This document shows positions 24,386 through 33,300 of a stretch of DNA of 64,000 nt, piece by piece. The DNA lies in NCBI GenBank assembly GCA_030267565.1, contig BRXU01000056.1, forward strand, positions 1 to 64,000, read 5' to 3'. The DNA is from Pleodorina starrii. Its lineage: Eukaryota > Chlorophyta > Chlorophyceae > Chlamydomonadales > Volvocaceae. The position numbers were made by a program, and so were the translations under genes. How positions within the stretch are numbered: position 1 is the stretch's first letter; each line of letters opens with the position of its first letter. The notes below the pieces were generated by a model, which saw only the letters and a list, made by a program, of their open reading frames with translations, made no database searches and had not been told where the DNA came from.

Positions 24386-24658
24386 CGCTTATGACCTTGG
24401 CAGGATACTGTCGAACGATCTTGTTCCGTGCCTGTCTCAAGCTGATCAAGGGTCGCAAGACGCATGTTAGCCAGATCCGCTAGATTGTCACCCAGCCTGC
24501 CAAAACAGGTTTGTCCATTATTGGAGGATGTCGCGTAGCTGAAATCAACCCAAAGTGGAAAATTAACCATAACATCACGCCATACGGGAACTGGTTGCCA
24601 TAACGACAAGTTTGCCTGCCATCATCGAGGCGTGTTGCCTGCGAGGTAGGAGATCACC

Positions 24659-25327
24659 ATGAGAACGTATTTTGTTCCGACATTCGTCGCAGCCATGGCG
24701 GTTGCCGGGGCGGCATCCGCACAGACGATGGCCACCGTCTCGACCGACCTGAACGTCCGCTCCGGTCCCGGTGTGCAGCACGGGGTGATCGGCGCCATCG
24801 GTACGGGCGGAGAGGTCTCGGTCCTGGGCTGCATCGACAGCGCCAACTGGTGCCAGATCAGCGGCAATGGCCTGGAGGGGTGGGCCTATGGCGACTATCT
24901 GAACGTCAAGGCGGGCGACGAGGTCGTGTCGCTCTATCCCAACCGCGAAACGGTCGGCGTGACCATCATCGAGGCGCCGGTCGAAGACCCGACCACCGGG
25001 CAGGACGCCGCCGTGGGCGGCCTGGGCGGCGCGGCCATGGGCGCGCTGATCGGTGGACCCATCGGCGCGGTTGCGGGCCTTGCGATCGGCGGCGCGACCG
25101 GGGCGGCTGCAGCCGAGGAACCGACCACCGAGGTCACGACCTATGTCACCTCGAACGCGGTCGATCCGATCTATTTGGATGGCGAGGTCGTCTTGGGCGC
25201 AGGTATCCCCGAGAACGTCACCATCTACGAGATCCCCGACCAGCCGGACTATCGCTATGCGCAGATCAACGGACAGACGGTGCTGGTGGACCCCAACGAT
25301 CGCCAGATCACCTACATCTATCGTTAA
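24659..25327 (+). CDS. Exported SH3 / glycine-zipper / DUF1236-like envelope protein
   Basis: 222 residues. Signal peptide (MRTYFVPTFVAAMAVAGAAS), bacterial SH3 domain at about 25-85 (VSTDLNVRSGPGVQHGVIGA, NGLEGWAYGDYL), a glycine zipper at about 120-150 (GGLGGAAMGALIGGPIGAVA), and a C-terminal DUF1236-like unit (GIPENVTIYEIPDQPDYRYA, QINGQTVLVDPNDRQI). SH3 domains of this type bind peptidoglycan, and glycine zippers insert into membranes, so an envelope location is likely. RBS AGGAG. Monocistronic with terminator at 25399. Confidence 0.85.
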   Translation: MRTYFVPTFVAAMAVAGAASAQTMATVSTDLNVRSGPGVQHGVIGAIGTGGEVSVLGCIDSANWCQISGNGLEGWAYGDYLNVKAGDEVVSLYPNRETVGVTIIEAPVEDPTTGQDAAVGGLGGAAMGALIGGPIGAVAGLAIGGATGAAAAEEPTTEVTTYVTSNAVDPIYLDGEVVLGAGIPENVTIYEIPDQPDYRYAQINGQTVLVDPNDRQITYIYR

Positions 25328-25398
25328 ACAGCACTTGATCTTCAAAGTTTAAGATTTTCTGAGTAACTCGTGACCTTTTTCTAATAATATATAAACAC

Positions 25399-25430
25399 CT
25401 GCATCGCCCTCGTGGCGGTGCAGAATTTTT
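25399..25430 (+). terminator. Terminator of the SH3 protein gene
   Basis: CTGCATCGCC/GGCGGTGCAG, 10-bp stem with one G-U pair, 5-base loop, then AATTTTT. It is 72 bases after the stop. The remaining gap to 25652 is AT-rich with no gene seen. Confidence 0.85.
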
Positions 25431-25652
25431 GGGTACTTTATAAATGCAGTATGGACTAAAGGCTTGTAGTGTCAGCTAGCAATCAGAATTTTTATCGAAT
25501 TTCCATTTTTTCTAATCATGCGCTGAAGCGAGATATCACCGAGCATTCGGCGGAATTGCACCGGCTTGCCATGAAAAAATATCTTTGTGTCGGGAAAATT
25601 TCGTGGCATTCAAATATCGCCTCCGGGAGGACATGCGACGGCGGAGCGTACA

Positions 25653-25934
25653 ATGAGAGATTCCGGCCTCCGGGCCCAATTTCTCATGGCCGAAATGTTT
25701 GCAAGCCAGATTGATGCAGCTCTGACCTATTTTGAATTAACGGGTGAGGCGTTGGCCATTACGTCAAAGACGGGGTATGGGGCCGCACAGGCAATCTATG
25801 CGCGGATGGACGGATCACTGCCACCAGATGAGCTATTCAGCTCGGGTGCTCGCTATATTCTGAGTTTGGGTGTGCAATTGGCAGAGTGGGAACAAAAATT
25901 AAAAACGGACGCTTTTGGATGTGGACGCAAATGA
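25653..25934 (+). CDS. 93-residue protein, paralogue of 10373-10645
   Basis: From the ATG at 25653 (GGAG six bases upstream) the product reads MRDSGLRAQFLMAEMFASQI, then DAALTYFELTGEALAI and a C-terminal SGARYILSLGVQLAEWEQK. The ARYxxxLGxxLAEWxxK end and the length match the CueR-promoter-linked 90-residue protein. No known domain. Two members at distant loci, both among regulators, support a real but undescribed family. The frame is open upstream to 25587. Confidence 0.55.
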   Translation: MRDSGLRAQFLMAEMFASQIDAALTYFELTGEALAITSKTGYGAAQAIYARMDGSLPPDELFSSGARYILSLGVQLAEWEQKLKTDAFGCGRK

Positions 25935-25979
25935 CCATGCATCCCGCGCCCGAGGATCTTTATTTTTGCTTGCATACCA

Positions 25980-26513
25980 TCATACGCCAGGATCATCTTC
26001 TCTGAACTGCCTGACAATTTCCTTAAGATTGTGAAATACAATCGGCTTGGCCAACCAATGAAGCGGTTTGGCCGGTGCGCCGCGCAACCGCGCAGCAGGA
26101 CTTACGTTACCCGTAACGAACAGCGATCGGATGCCGTGCGTCTGATAGATCCTTATCGCCGTATCGATCCCGTTGCACTCTCCCCTAAGAACGACATCCA
26201 TTGTCGCAAAATCCGGCTGATGCAGGGCAGCAAGTCTCGCGGCTTCTCGTTCGGTCATTGCGATGCCGACGACCTCGACGTCCAGGTCGGTGAGCATCAT
26301 CTGGAGATCATAGGCGATGAGCGCGTCGTCTTCGACGATAAGAGCCTTAAGTGGTCTCAATGGGTCCGTTGTTATCTTATGCTTTGGCGCATGGCCGACG
26401 TCTTTTTCTGATCCGCCACTATCGGATACTCGTAAGTCCGCAGGGCGTAATAAGCGCGCGGGTGCTTCATTTCCGCCTGTGTCCATGTTTCTCACTCGGT
26501 CCTCGATCGTCAT
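25980..26513 (-). CDS. Single-domain response regulator with long N-terminal extension
   Basis: 177 residues. Residues about 55-172 form a receiver domain: KALIVEDDALIAYDLQMMLT (acidic pair ED), phosphoacceptor D in FATMDVVLRGE, the switch Thr in SLFVTGN, and a Lys in WLAKPI. There is no output domain, so it should act by protein contact, as in the receivers paired with HWE-type kinases. The 50-residue N-terminal part is polar and unrecognised; an internal start (MDTGG) is possible. No kinase is adjacent. Confidence 0.85.
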   Translation of the reverse strand: MTIEDRVRNMDTGGNEAPARLLRPADLRVSDSGGSEKDVGHAPKHKITTDPLRPLKALIVEDDALIAYDLQMMLTDLDVEVVGIAMTEREAARLAALHQPDFATMDVVLRGECNGIDTAIRIYQTHGIRSLFVTGNVSPAARLRGAPAKPLHWLAKPIVFHNLKEIVRQFREDDPGV

Positions 26514-26751
26514 AAGCCCTTTGTTCCGTCGTCATCGCGAAAGCGGCTTTCTGTAAAGCTGCAAGACTGAAAAATCGCTCCCGTATATGAGTAGACATGA
26601 TGTGAATGAGACTCAACCTGAGGATGCGACCAACTGACACTCGGAAACAGGTCGCAGAGCGGCAAACATCATTTGATGAAGCCCGGGAACTGTCCGCTCT
26701 CGACCATGTTATTCCCTGCAACAACCTCAGGTTGTATTTTGGGGAGCTATC

Positions 26752-28659
26752 ATGCGCCGGATCTTTCAGAACTCGACAGCCATCGCGGCTTGCCTTTCGC
26801 TCCTCGCACCGCACATGGTTGCAGCCCAAGCTGCGGTTGATGGCAGCTCGCAGGTCGTGTCCCCGTCGGGAGAGGTCGTACCGCAGACCGATGCGGCTGC
26901 TGCACCCTCGCCGGAAGCCTCCGCTGTCGACAGCGATGCGGCCGCCGCTGCCGAGACTGGTCCTGATGCCTCAGCCGTACCCGTCGAGGCAGAAATGACC
27001 ACGCCAGAGGCGGACGCAGGGGCCACCTCCGAAGCAGCGCCCGATGTGACTGCAGAACCCGATGCCGCAAAAAATGACGCTGCCCTGGACGAAGCCATGG
27101 CGGCAGAGCAGGAGAGTGCTGAGGCGGAAGCCAATGAGGCGACCGCGGAAACGCTGGAAACTGCGCCTGTCGAAGGCGCTGACGCCGCCGAGGTGAGTCC
27201 TGGTGCGGATGCCTCGTCTGCCGAAATCGACGTGACGACGCCAGGGGTAGACGCTCTCCCTGAGGCAGATGTTGAAGCAACGCCCGACACCAACATCACC
27301 GACCCTGAGGCGGCGCTGGATGACGCGATCGCGGCAGACAAAGAGAGTGCTGAGACGGAAGCGACTGGCATGGCACCGGAGGCGGAAACGACCCCGGCGG
27401 GTACAGAAGACCTGACGGATGTGCTTGAGCCTACCGAAGGCAGCACCGCCCCGGCAAACCCGGCGGCACCCTTGCCTCTCGGAACGGAAGAGCCGTCAAC
27501 AGTTGGCGCCGACGGACAGAGCGAAGCCCAAACCGACGCTAACGCTTCCGGCGCAGACAATCCGATGACGACTGCTGACGCGCCCGAGGCGGCCGCTCAA
27601 ACTGCCGAAGCGCCAACCGCCGCCCCGCTGGATGACTCTGCTACTGCCGAGGTAACCGAAGAGGAAGTGACCGAGGAAAACAGCCGTTCCTCGAGCGAAG
27701 ATTTTGCGACTACCATGCAGCAAGCCACCTCGGCCGATGGCAATCAGGAGCAGTCCAGCGACAACGATGATGACAATGATTTGGCCAATGCCATCCTGCT
27801 GGGCCTGGGCGGAGTGGTCGTCGGCGCGATGCTCAGCAACAATCGCCAAGTCGCGCTGTCGACGCCCGACCGCATCGTTGTGACCCGTTCCGATGGCACC
27901 CAGCAGCTGATCAAGGATGACATTGCTCTTCTTCGCCAACCTGGGTCGACTGTCGCGACAGAGAACTTCGGTGATGGATCCTCGCGCACCATCGTGACGC
28001 GGTCGGATGGCAGCCGTATTGTCACGATCCGTGACGCCGATCTGCGGATCCTGCGCCGTACGCTCATTTCGGCTGATGGGGAGCAGACGATGCTGCTTGA
28101 CGACACGTCGGTAGTGGAGCCCGTTGATGTCGCGAGCCTGCCCTCTCCAGCGCCGACGTTCGACGGGTCGGCAGCTGATCTGGACGAAACCGCGCTCCGT
28201 GAGGCCCTGATGGCTCGGCTGGCCGTTGATAGACGGTTCAGCCTGTCGCAGATCCGCGACATCTCGGAGGTTCGCTCGCTGGTCACCTCCGTTGACGTCA
28301 ACGGCGTCACATTCCAGACGGACTCGGCGGCGATTGATGCTGACCAAGCTAGGAAACTCACTGCCTTGGGGAATGTCATCCGTGAAGCGATCGCGGACAA
28401 TCCGAACGAAATCTTCCTGGTTGAGGGGCATACGGACACCGTGGGTGATCCTGCTGCAAACCTCGCCCTGTCGGACCGTCGCGCAGAGTCTGTGGCGCTG
28501 GCATTGAGCGAGTATTTTCAGGTTCCGCCGGAGAACATGGTCATCCAGGGTTATGGTGAACAGTTCCCACGGATCCAGCAGGAGGGCGATGTCCGCGAGA
28601 ACCGTCGTGCGTCTGTCCGGCGCATCACCGACCTGCTTCAGACAGCGGCAACTGAATGA
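26752..28659 (+). CDS. OmpA-family outer-membrane protein with long acidic Ala/Glu-rich linker
   Basis: 635 residues. Signal peptide (MRRIFQNSTAIAACLSLLAP...VAAQ), then about 290 residues built almost only from A, E, D, T and P with loose repeats (EAMAAEQESAEAEANEA and DAIAADKESAETEATGM). A hydrophobic segment LANAILLGLGGVVVGAML near 345 may span a membrane. Two imperfect repeats follow (DRIVVTRSDGTQQLIKDD and RTIVTRSDGSRIVTIRDA), and residues about 515-630 are an OmpA peptidoglycan-binding domain (VTFQTDSAAIDADQ, VEGHTDTVGDPAANLALSDR, RAESVALALSEYF, RRASVRRI). Likely a cell-wall-anchored spacer protein. RBS GGGGAG; terminator at 28680. Confidence 0.88.
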   Translation: MRRIFQNSTAIAACLSLLAPHMVAAQAAVDGSSQVVSPSGEVVPQTDAAAAPSPEASAVDSDAAAAAETGPDASAVPVEAEMTTPEADAGATSEAAPDVTAEPDAAKNDAALDEAMAAEQESAEAEANEATAETLETAPVEGADAAEVSPGADASSAEIDVTTPGVDALPEADVEATPDTNITDPEAALDDAIAADKESAETEATGMAPEAETTPAGTEDLTDVLEPTEGSTAPANPAAPLPLGTEEPSTVGADGQSEAQTDANASGADNPMTTADAPEAAAQTAEAPTAAPLDDSATAEVTEEEVTEENSRSSSEDFATTMQQATSADGNQEQSSDNDDDNDLANAILLGLGGVVVGAMLSNNRQVALSTPDRIVVTRSDGTQQLIKDDIALLRQPGSTVATENFGDGSSRTIVTRSDGSRIVTIRDADLRILRRTLISADGEQTMLLDDTSVVEPVDVASLPSPAPTFDGSAADLDETALREALMARLAVDRRFSLSQIRDISEVRSLVTSVDVNGVTFQTDSAAIDADQARKLTALGNVIREAIADNPNEIFLVEGHTDTVGDPAANLALSDRRAESVALALSEYFQVPPENMVIQGYGEQFPRIQQEGDVRENRRASVRRITDLLQTAATE

Positions 28660-28679
28660 TCTGAATAATGTTACCATCT

Positions 28680-28706
28680 GGCGGTCCCATGTCGGGACCG
28701 CCTTTG
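28680..28706 (+). terminator. Terminator of the OmpA-family gene
   Basis: Perfect 9-bp stem GGCGGTCCC/GGGACCGCC with 5-base loop, then TTTGT, 20 bases after the stop. Confidence 0.8.
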
Positions 28707-28860
28707 TCGCGCAGCAGTGTGGTAATCTGCACTGATGTCTGTAGGACCACCTAAGATGCGCCTCTCACGACTGCTGTTACGATGACATGAGGTGCAGCGC
28801 AGCTCTGAAGATTAGATCAGGCAATTCGTATGGCGCACGTCTGCATCTACACGCCTGTGA

Positions 28861-28891
28861 AAACCCCCGCAGCTCCATGCTGCGGGGGTTT
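28861..28891. terminator. Bidirectional terminator
   Basis: AAACCCCCGCAG/CTGCGGGGGTTT, 12-bp perfect stem with 7-base loop; A-run on one side and T-run on the other. It serves the minus gene at 28922 and backs up the plus terminator. Confidence 0.85.
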
Positions 28892-28921
28892 CCTTACAGG
28901 AGAGCGGGTTGGAAAGGGATA

Positions 28922-29605
28922 TCAGCCGTTGCTGTCTGATCCCCCATCTGAACCGCCTCCCTCGGAGCCACCGTCCGCGCCGCTGTCTGAATCGCTGCCG
29001 TCCGAGCCACCATCCGCGTCGCCACCGTCGGATCCATCCGAGCCAGTGTCAGCCCCGCCATCGCCTGCATCTGACCCGCCATCGGCCCCGTCATCACCGG
29101 CGCTACCCTCATTCGCGCCGTCATCGCCACCCGGGGTATCCGGTGTATCGCTACTACCTCCTGCATCCGATGCTCCGGCCTCTGCTTGGCCGGCATCGTC
29201 ACCTCCAGACGATCCTTCGGGGTCCGCGCGGGTTTCGACCCCATCAACAGAAACAAGACGACCGTTGGCCGTGCTGTAGACCAGTTCGGTCGGAACCCCG
29301 GCGCGCTGCGCGGTGACCGTCAGGATCGGGCCCTCACGCTGGATGAAGATATCGGAATACCCCTGATCTGACAGGGTTTCTGCGATCGCCTCATAGTTCT
29401 CGATACTTTCCAGACGTGGGTAGTCACCCTCGGCGACGAAACCGCCGGAAGGCTCCTCCTCCAGCGCGTTGTCTGGAACAATCACCGTGGAACCCTGAGG
29501 GGTCTCAATCTGGGTGGTCTGCCCAATGGCCGCCGTTGCCATAAGGCTGGTGGCAGCGATCTGACTGCCCACCACTAGAGCCTTGAACGGAGTCTTCAAC
29601 ATCAT
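28922..29605 (-). CDS. Exported PepSY-like protein with Gly/Ser/Asp-rich C-terminus
   Basis: 227 residues from 29605 (GGGAGA upstream). Signal peptide (KALVVGSQIAATSLMATAAI), a stretch TTQIETPQGSTVIVPDNA, a PepSY-like fold at about 65-130 (ENYEAIAETLSDQGYSDIFI, GPILTVTAQRAGVPTELVYS, NGRLVSVDG), then about 90 residues of G/S/D repeats (GGDDGANEGSAGDDGADGGS and on to DGGSDSNG). The tail resembles a disordered, possibly calcium-binding extracellular spacer but lacks the ordered RTX nonapeptide. Monocistronic. Function unknown; one of several exported low-complexity proteins here. Confidence 0.75.
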   Translation of the reverse strand: MMLKTPFKALVVGSQIAATSLMATAAIGQTTQIETPQGSTVIVPDNALEEEPSGGFVAEGDYPRLESIENYEAIAETLSDQGYSDIFIQREGPILTVTAQRAGVPTELVYSTANGRLVSVDGVETRADPEGSSGGDDAGQAEAGASDAGGSSDTPDTPGGDDGANEGSAGDDGADGGSDAGDGGADTGSDGSDGGDADGGSDGSDSDSGADGGSEGGGSDGGSDSNG

Positions 29606-29890
29606 GCGTCTCCCATTGACCGCCTGGAGCACCAACGCACGCCTACGGCAGCAGGGTTCCGCATCATTCAACTTATAAGAGAATTAGATTAGCCTAAAAT
29701 ATGAAGGGATTTTCGACGAAGAATGCGCTATCTCACGCCCCGCGACCGACATATGATCGCAACTGCAAGTTGCTTGAGGTAACCTCAGGTAGCGCGTGAT
29801 GCTTGGCAAATCCATTTTTGGCTGGAAAACCAAATTCGAAAGATCATGTCGCCCGATAGTCAGTGAATTGTCGAACAGGAGGTGTCTGCC

Positions 29891-30889
29891 ATGACCAGGT
29901 TCTTCGTTAATACCGCTATTGCGTTCGCTTTGTCGTCGACAGCTTCATTGGCTACCCCGCTCCATGGAGATGGCCACAGTGCGCACTCCGGGGGCGCGCC
30001 AAGCGAACATATCTGGCTGGCTCAAGGTAACAGCGGCAAGAACAAGGACAAGCCGCCCAAAAGGGGTCGGGGCAATGCCGGCAATGATAATCCCTGCAAT
30101 GGGAACGCCCACAGGGGCAATAGAAATGATCACGCTGCCAGAGGAAACAGAAGCGCCGAGCATGACCGTGGACAAAACGACAATGGCGCCCGAGGCGCGC
30201 AACGCTTCACGACGGCAGAGCGCGCAGAGGTTTTGGATGGCCTCTTATCAACGGCAGCGCCCACAGATCGTGACATGAGGCGCGTGCTTGGCACAACCGC
30301 GCTGGCTTTTTTGACTCCCCAGCTGCTTGTGGCGAATGTTCCCGGCGACGAGTTGATCACCTATCTCAATTGCCCGCCCGGCCTTGCCAAGAAGGATCCC
30401 CCCTGCGTTCCACCAGGCTTGGCGAAAAATGGTGTCACCTATGATGAATGGGCGTCCTATGATCAGGATAGGTACGACACGATCTGGGTCGAACGCCGCG
30501 ACGAATGGCTCAGCTCCCAAGCTCTCGTCGATCCGGATCCAGAGTCGATGCTGTTGCAGTCGGATCAGATCGCAACGCTTTTCGATATTGATCCTGCACC
30601 AGAAGGCCAGCGGTATGCGTTGATCGACGGATTGCCTGTTCTGCTTGACAATGAGGATTACAGGTCCTTGCTTCTGGTCAATCAGATGGCAGAGGTTCCA
30701 GATCTCACGGCCGGAACGCCAATCGCCCCGACCGCTGCTTTGACACAGGATGAATTGATCAGCCTTTATCGCCTGCCACGATTGGGAAACGATGAGAACT
30801 ATGCTGTCGTGAACGGGCAACTCGTTAGGCTGAATGATCCCAATTACGAGCTTCTTCAGATGATCCGTGTGGCGCGAGGGGTTCTGTAA
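29891..30889 (+). CDS. Exported protein with PPGLAK motif and two DUF1236-like repeats
   Basis: 332 residues from the ATG at 29891 (AGGAGG upstream; an in-frame GTG lies 9 bases earlier). Signal peptide (TAIAFALSSTASLATPLHG), a basic Asn/Gly-rich region (NSGKNKDKPPKRGRGNAGND and on to 110), then a helical part and the motif CPPGLAKKDPPCVPPGLAKN at about 162-181. The C-terminus holds two copies of one unit: LFDIDPAPEGQRYALIDGLP...LLDNEDYRSLL and LYRLPRLGNDENYAVVNGQL...LNDPNYELL. The same unit ends the SH3 protein at 24659. Periplasmic or surface location; function unknown. Confidence 0.75.
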   Translation: MTRFFVNTAIAFALSSTASLATPLHGDGHSAHSGGAPSEHIWLAQGNSGKNKDKPPKRGRGNAGNDNPCNGNAHRGNRNDHAARGNRSAEHDRGQNDNGARGAQRFTTAERAEVLDGLLSTAAPTDRDMRRVLGTTALAFLTPQLLVANVPGDELITYLNCPPGLAKKDPPCVPPGLAKNGVTYDEWASYDQDRYDTIWVERRDEWLSSQALVDPDPESMLLQSDQIATLFDIDPAPEGQRYALIDGLPVLLDNEDYRSLLLVNQMAEVPDLTAGTPIAPTAALTQDELISLYRLPRLGNDENYAVVNGQLVRLNDPNYELLQMIRVARGVL

Positions 30890-30905
30890 GCCCCCGAAAC
30901 AATAT

Positions 30906-30932
30906 CCCGGCACTCAAGACGTGCCGGGTCTT
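30906..30932 (+). terminator. Terminator of the PPGLAK protein gene
   Basis: CCCGGCAC/GTGCCGGG, 8-bp perfect stem with 7-base loop, then TCTTCT, 16 bases after the stop. Confidence 0.7.
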
Positions 30933-31038
30933 CTACGTTGACAGATGCAGCGATTACTCTGTTGGCTGCACCAACTTTGTCGTGACGAACAGTTTGTCGC
31001 TGGCTGCCCGCAGTCCTCAGACACGGCCTGCCCACTGC

Positions 31039-32532
31039 TCAGTCCCGACCGCCGCCGTTCCCATTGCCGCCGCCGTTCCCGTTGCCGCCGCCGTTCCCGT
31101 TGCCGCCGCCGTTCCCGTTGCCGCCGCCGTTCCCGTTGCCGCCGCCGTTCCCGTTGCCGCCGCCGTTCCCGTTGCCGCCGCCGTTCCCGTTGCCGCCGCC
31201 GTTCCCATTGCCGCCGCCGTTCCCGTTGCCGCCGCCGTTCCCGTTCCCGCCACCGTTCCCGCTGCCGCCACCGTTTCCGTCGCTGCCACCGTCTCCGTCG
31301 CTGCCACCGTCTCCGTCGTTGCCGCCGTCTCCGTCGCTGCCACCGTCTCCGTCGCTGCCACCGTCTCCTTCGCTGCCACCGTCTCCGTCGCTGCCGCCGT
31401 CTCCGTCGTTGCCGCCGTCTCCGTCGTTGCCGCCGTCTCCGTCGCTGCCGCCGTCTCCGTTGCTGCCGCCGTCTCCGTTGCTGCCGCCGTCTCCGTCGCT
31501 GCCGCCGTCTCCATCGCCGCCGCCATCTCCGTTACCGCCGCCGTTCCCATTGCCGCCGCCGTTCCCGCTAGAACCACTGCCACCGGGGCTGCTTCCGCTG
31601 CTGGCTCCATCTGACCCGTTCCCGCCAGATCCATTATCGCCGGTGCTTGCGCTGAGACCACCACTTCGGGTGGTGGCCGCATCTTCGGGGCCCTTGTTGC
31701 GGCCGAAAATACCGGGAAGATTTAATGGTCGCAGCCATGGATTCTCCCCCCGTTCGCCAGAATCCCGATCAAGATCTTCGGTGATCGGTTCCGGGCCGCC
31801 ATCGTCACCCGACGCAGTCAACGCCTGATAGGGTTCCGTCATCTGCCCGCGGGTAATCACTGGGTTGGTGATCGGAGGAGCACCCGGTCCACCCAACCAT
31901 AGTTCCAGATAGCCTTCTTCTGGAGAGGGTGTGAAGCTCACGAAGTCCCGGGCATCAATATCCAGCGCGGCTGCCATATCTTCGGCTGCTGCGCGATCTT
32001 GCGGATGAAAATACCGGACATGCGTTTCGCCGACCGTGATCGGCGTCACGACTTCCTGGGGTTTCCAGCCTTCGGCCGATAGCCATCCGATAGTCTGGTC
32101 CCGCTGATCTGTGGCACTCCGCTCGGGAACGTAGACGGCGAGGCGCAACTGAGATGGCTCCGACCGCGCCATCGCCTGCTGGGGAATAGCCTCATCTGTC
32201 TGAGTTGGGGGGCGGGTATTCTGCATCCCTGGCGCGGCGTAAACCGATGGATCGCTGGAGGTCGTGTCTGGCCTAGCGGTCTCAAGCCCAGAGCCGGGCG
32301 TCCCTTCAGGTTGTCTGGACGCAGTGTCGGCCTGCGACCCGGCTGCTTCCGACGGTGCCGGTGCCGGCGAGGTCTTAGACTTCAGCCCTGGCAGCGGTGG
32401 CAGATGCCGCCAAATTTCTTGTGCCGTCGGAGGACTATTGCCACTCTGCTGAGCACCCGCTTGTGCCGCCATCAGGCAGGCGACGAGGGTCAATGCTCCC
32501 AGAGGGACCTTCATATGCTTGTGTCGTTGCAT
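31039..32532 (-). CDS. Exported protein with LytR_C-like domain and long Gly/Asn/Asp repeat tail
   Basis: 497 residues from 32532; a second start six codons on (MKVPLGALTL) begins the signal peptide proper. A Pro/Ser-rich stretch follows, then a domain at about 120-200 with RLAVYVPERSATDQRDQTIG and THVRYFHPQDRAAAEDMAAA, which resembles the C-terminal domain of LytR/CpsA proteins. From about 310 the protein is almost pure repeat: GGSDGDGG/GGNDGDGG units and then about a dozen GGGNGN units to the stop. An extracellular, disordered or polyglycine-like fibre is inferred. The first 32 codons of the larger open frame are not supported as coding. Confidence 0.75.
   Translation of the reverse strand: MQRHKHMKVPLGALTLVACLMAAQAGAQQSGNSPPTAQEIWRHLPPLPGLKSKTSPAPAPSEAAGSQADTASRQPEGTPGSGLETARPDTTSSDPSVYAAPGMQNTRPPTQTDEAIPQQAMARSEPSQLRLAVYVPERSATDQRDQTIGWLSAEGWKPQEVVTPITVGETHVRYFHPQDRAAAEDMAAALDIDARDFVSFTPSPEEGYLELWLGGPGAPPITNPVITRGQMTEPYQALTASGDDGGPEPITEDLDRDSGERGENPWLRPLNLPGIFGRNKGPEDAATTRSGGLSASTGDNGSGGNGSDGASSGSSPGGSGSSGNGGGNGNGGGNGDGGGDGDGGSDGDGGSNGDGGSNGDGGSDGDGGNDGDGGNDGDGGSDGDGGSEGDGGSDGDGGSDGDGGNDGDGGSDGDGGSDGNGGGSGNGGGNGNGGGNGNGGGNGNGGGNGNGGGNGNGGGNGNGGGNGNGGGNGNGGGNGNGGGNGNGGGNGNGGGRD
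31060..31570. repeat. Two coding tandem arrays with 18-bp period
   Basis: Between about 31060 and 31255 the 18-bp unit GCCGCCGCCGTTCCCGTT repeats about a dozen times, nearly unchanged. From about 31270 to 31530 a related 18-bp unit with CCGTCTCCGTCGCTGCC repeats with more change. Each unit encodes six residues, so gain or loss of units keeps the frame. Confidence 0.9.
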
Positions 32533-32837
32533 CACGGCGTGGGCCTCCGCTTTTGATGCACGATACCTGATGAGAACCAGCCATCTGCATGAGGTACAGG
32601 GCTCCAGTCCATAGCCCGTCCCATACACGTGTCACGTCAAGTTTAGGTGACTCTACCGACGGGTGAAATCGGGCATACTCACTAGGCCTAAGGCGCTTTT
32701 CCCTGAGATAACCACGCCATGCAGGCTTGCCGATCCACGCGGCATGGATGTGAGGCAGTGATAAGAGTTGCATCGATGATGATTAGCGAACAGTGGTGTT
32801 CCCCTGCCGCCCACCTAGCCTTGAAGCGTGGCTCCCG

Positions 32838-32972
32838 TCAGCCGGCAAGTTCGTACACCTGATCCTGCTGCCGGATAAGCTTCTCATACAGTGCCCGATA
32901 TTTTGTGTTGTGGTTGTATGCTGATAGAGCCGACACGATCATATCGAGTTCGTCTTTGGTGGCGATGGCCAT
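32838..32972 (-). CDS. 44-residue helical small protein, paralogue of 7754-7888
   Basis: The frame MAIATKDELDMIVSALSAY continues NHNTKYRALYEKLIRQQDQV and ends YELAG. It has the same length, start and stop as the copy at 7754, with differences spread mainly in less conserved positions, and similarity continues about 120 bases upstream of the start in both copies. No domain recognised. The neighbouring stretch to 33306 is an IS-like remnant, so a mobile origin is possible. Confidence 0.65.
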   Translation of the reverse strand: MAIATKDELDMIVSALSAYNHNTKYRALYEKLIRQQDQVYELAG

Positions 32973-33189
32973 GATCACGGTGTTCCGCACGGTTGTCTCC
33001 GTCTGATTTTTTGGTTCGCCGGCACTAACATGGAGCGCACGCCTTGGTTGCACTGATTAACCGCAAGTTGATTTTCTGGCGGAAACACGCTCAGGACGGA
33101 CCAGATGACAGGCGACCGCTCGGACGCGGCGTGGCATCTGATGATGACGCGTCGCTCGTTGAACTGCACAGCTCTCTGCGCGAGTACTC

Positions 33190-33300
33190 TGCTGCGCCGT
33201 GCCGCGTTCGCGGACGATCCGCAGCTTTTCGGCAGCAGTCCAGCGGCGCCGACGACCGCCATCGGTGATGATCTCAATCCCAGACATAAGCACGTGCTCA
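33190..33300 (-). mobile_element. IS66-type TnpA/OrfA N-terminal remnant
   Basis: Minus strand: MSGIEIITDGGRRRRWTAAE followed by KLRIVRE is the start of an IS66-type accessory protein (helix-turn-helix opening). Similarity is lost after about 30 residues, with frame breaks. No inverted repeats were found. The region 32973-33480 holds no intact gene. Confidence 0.6.

Noticed and set aside
31060..31570. Short regular repeats considered as a CRISPR array
   Set aside because: Repeats are head-to-tail with no spacers and are in frame in a Gly-rich protein.
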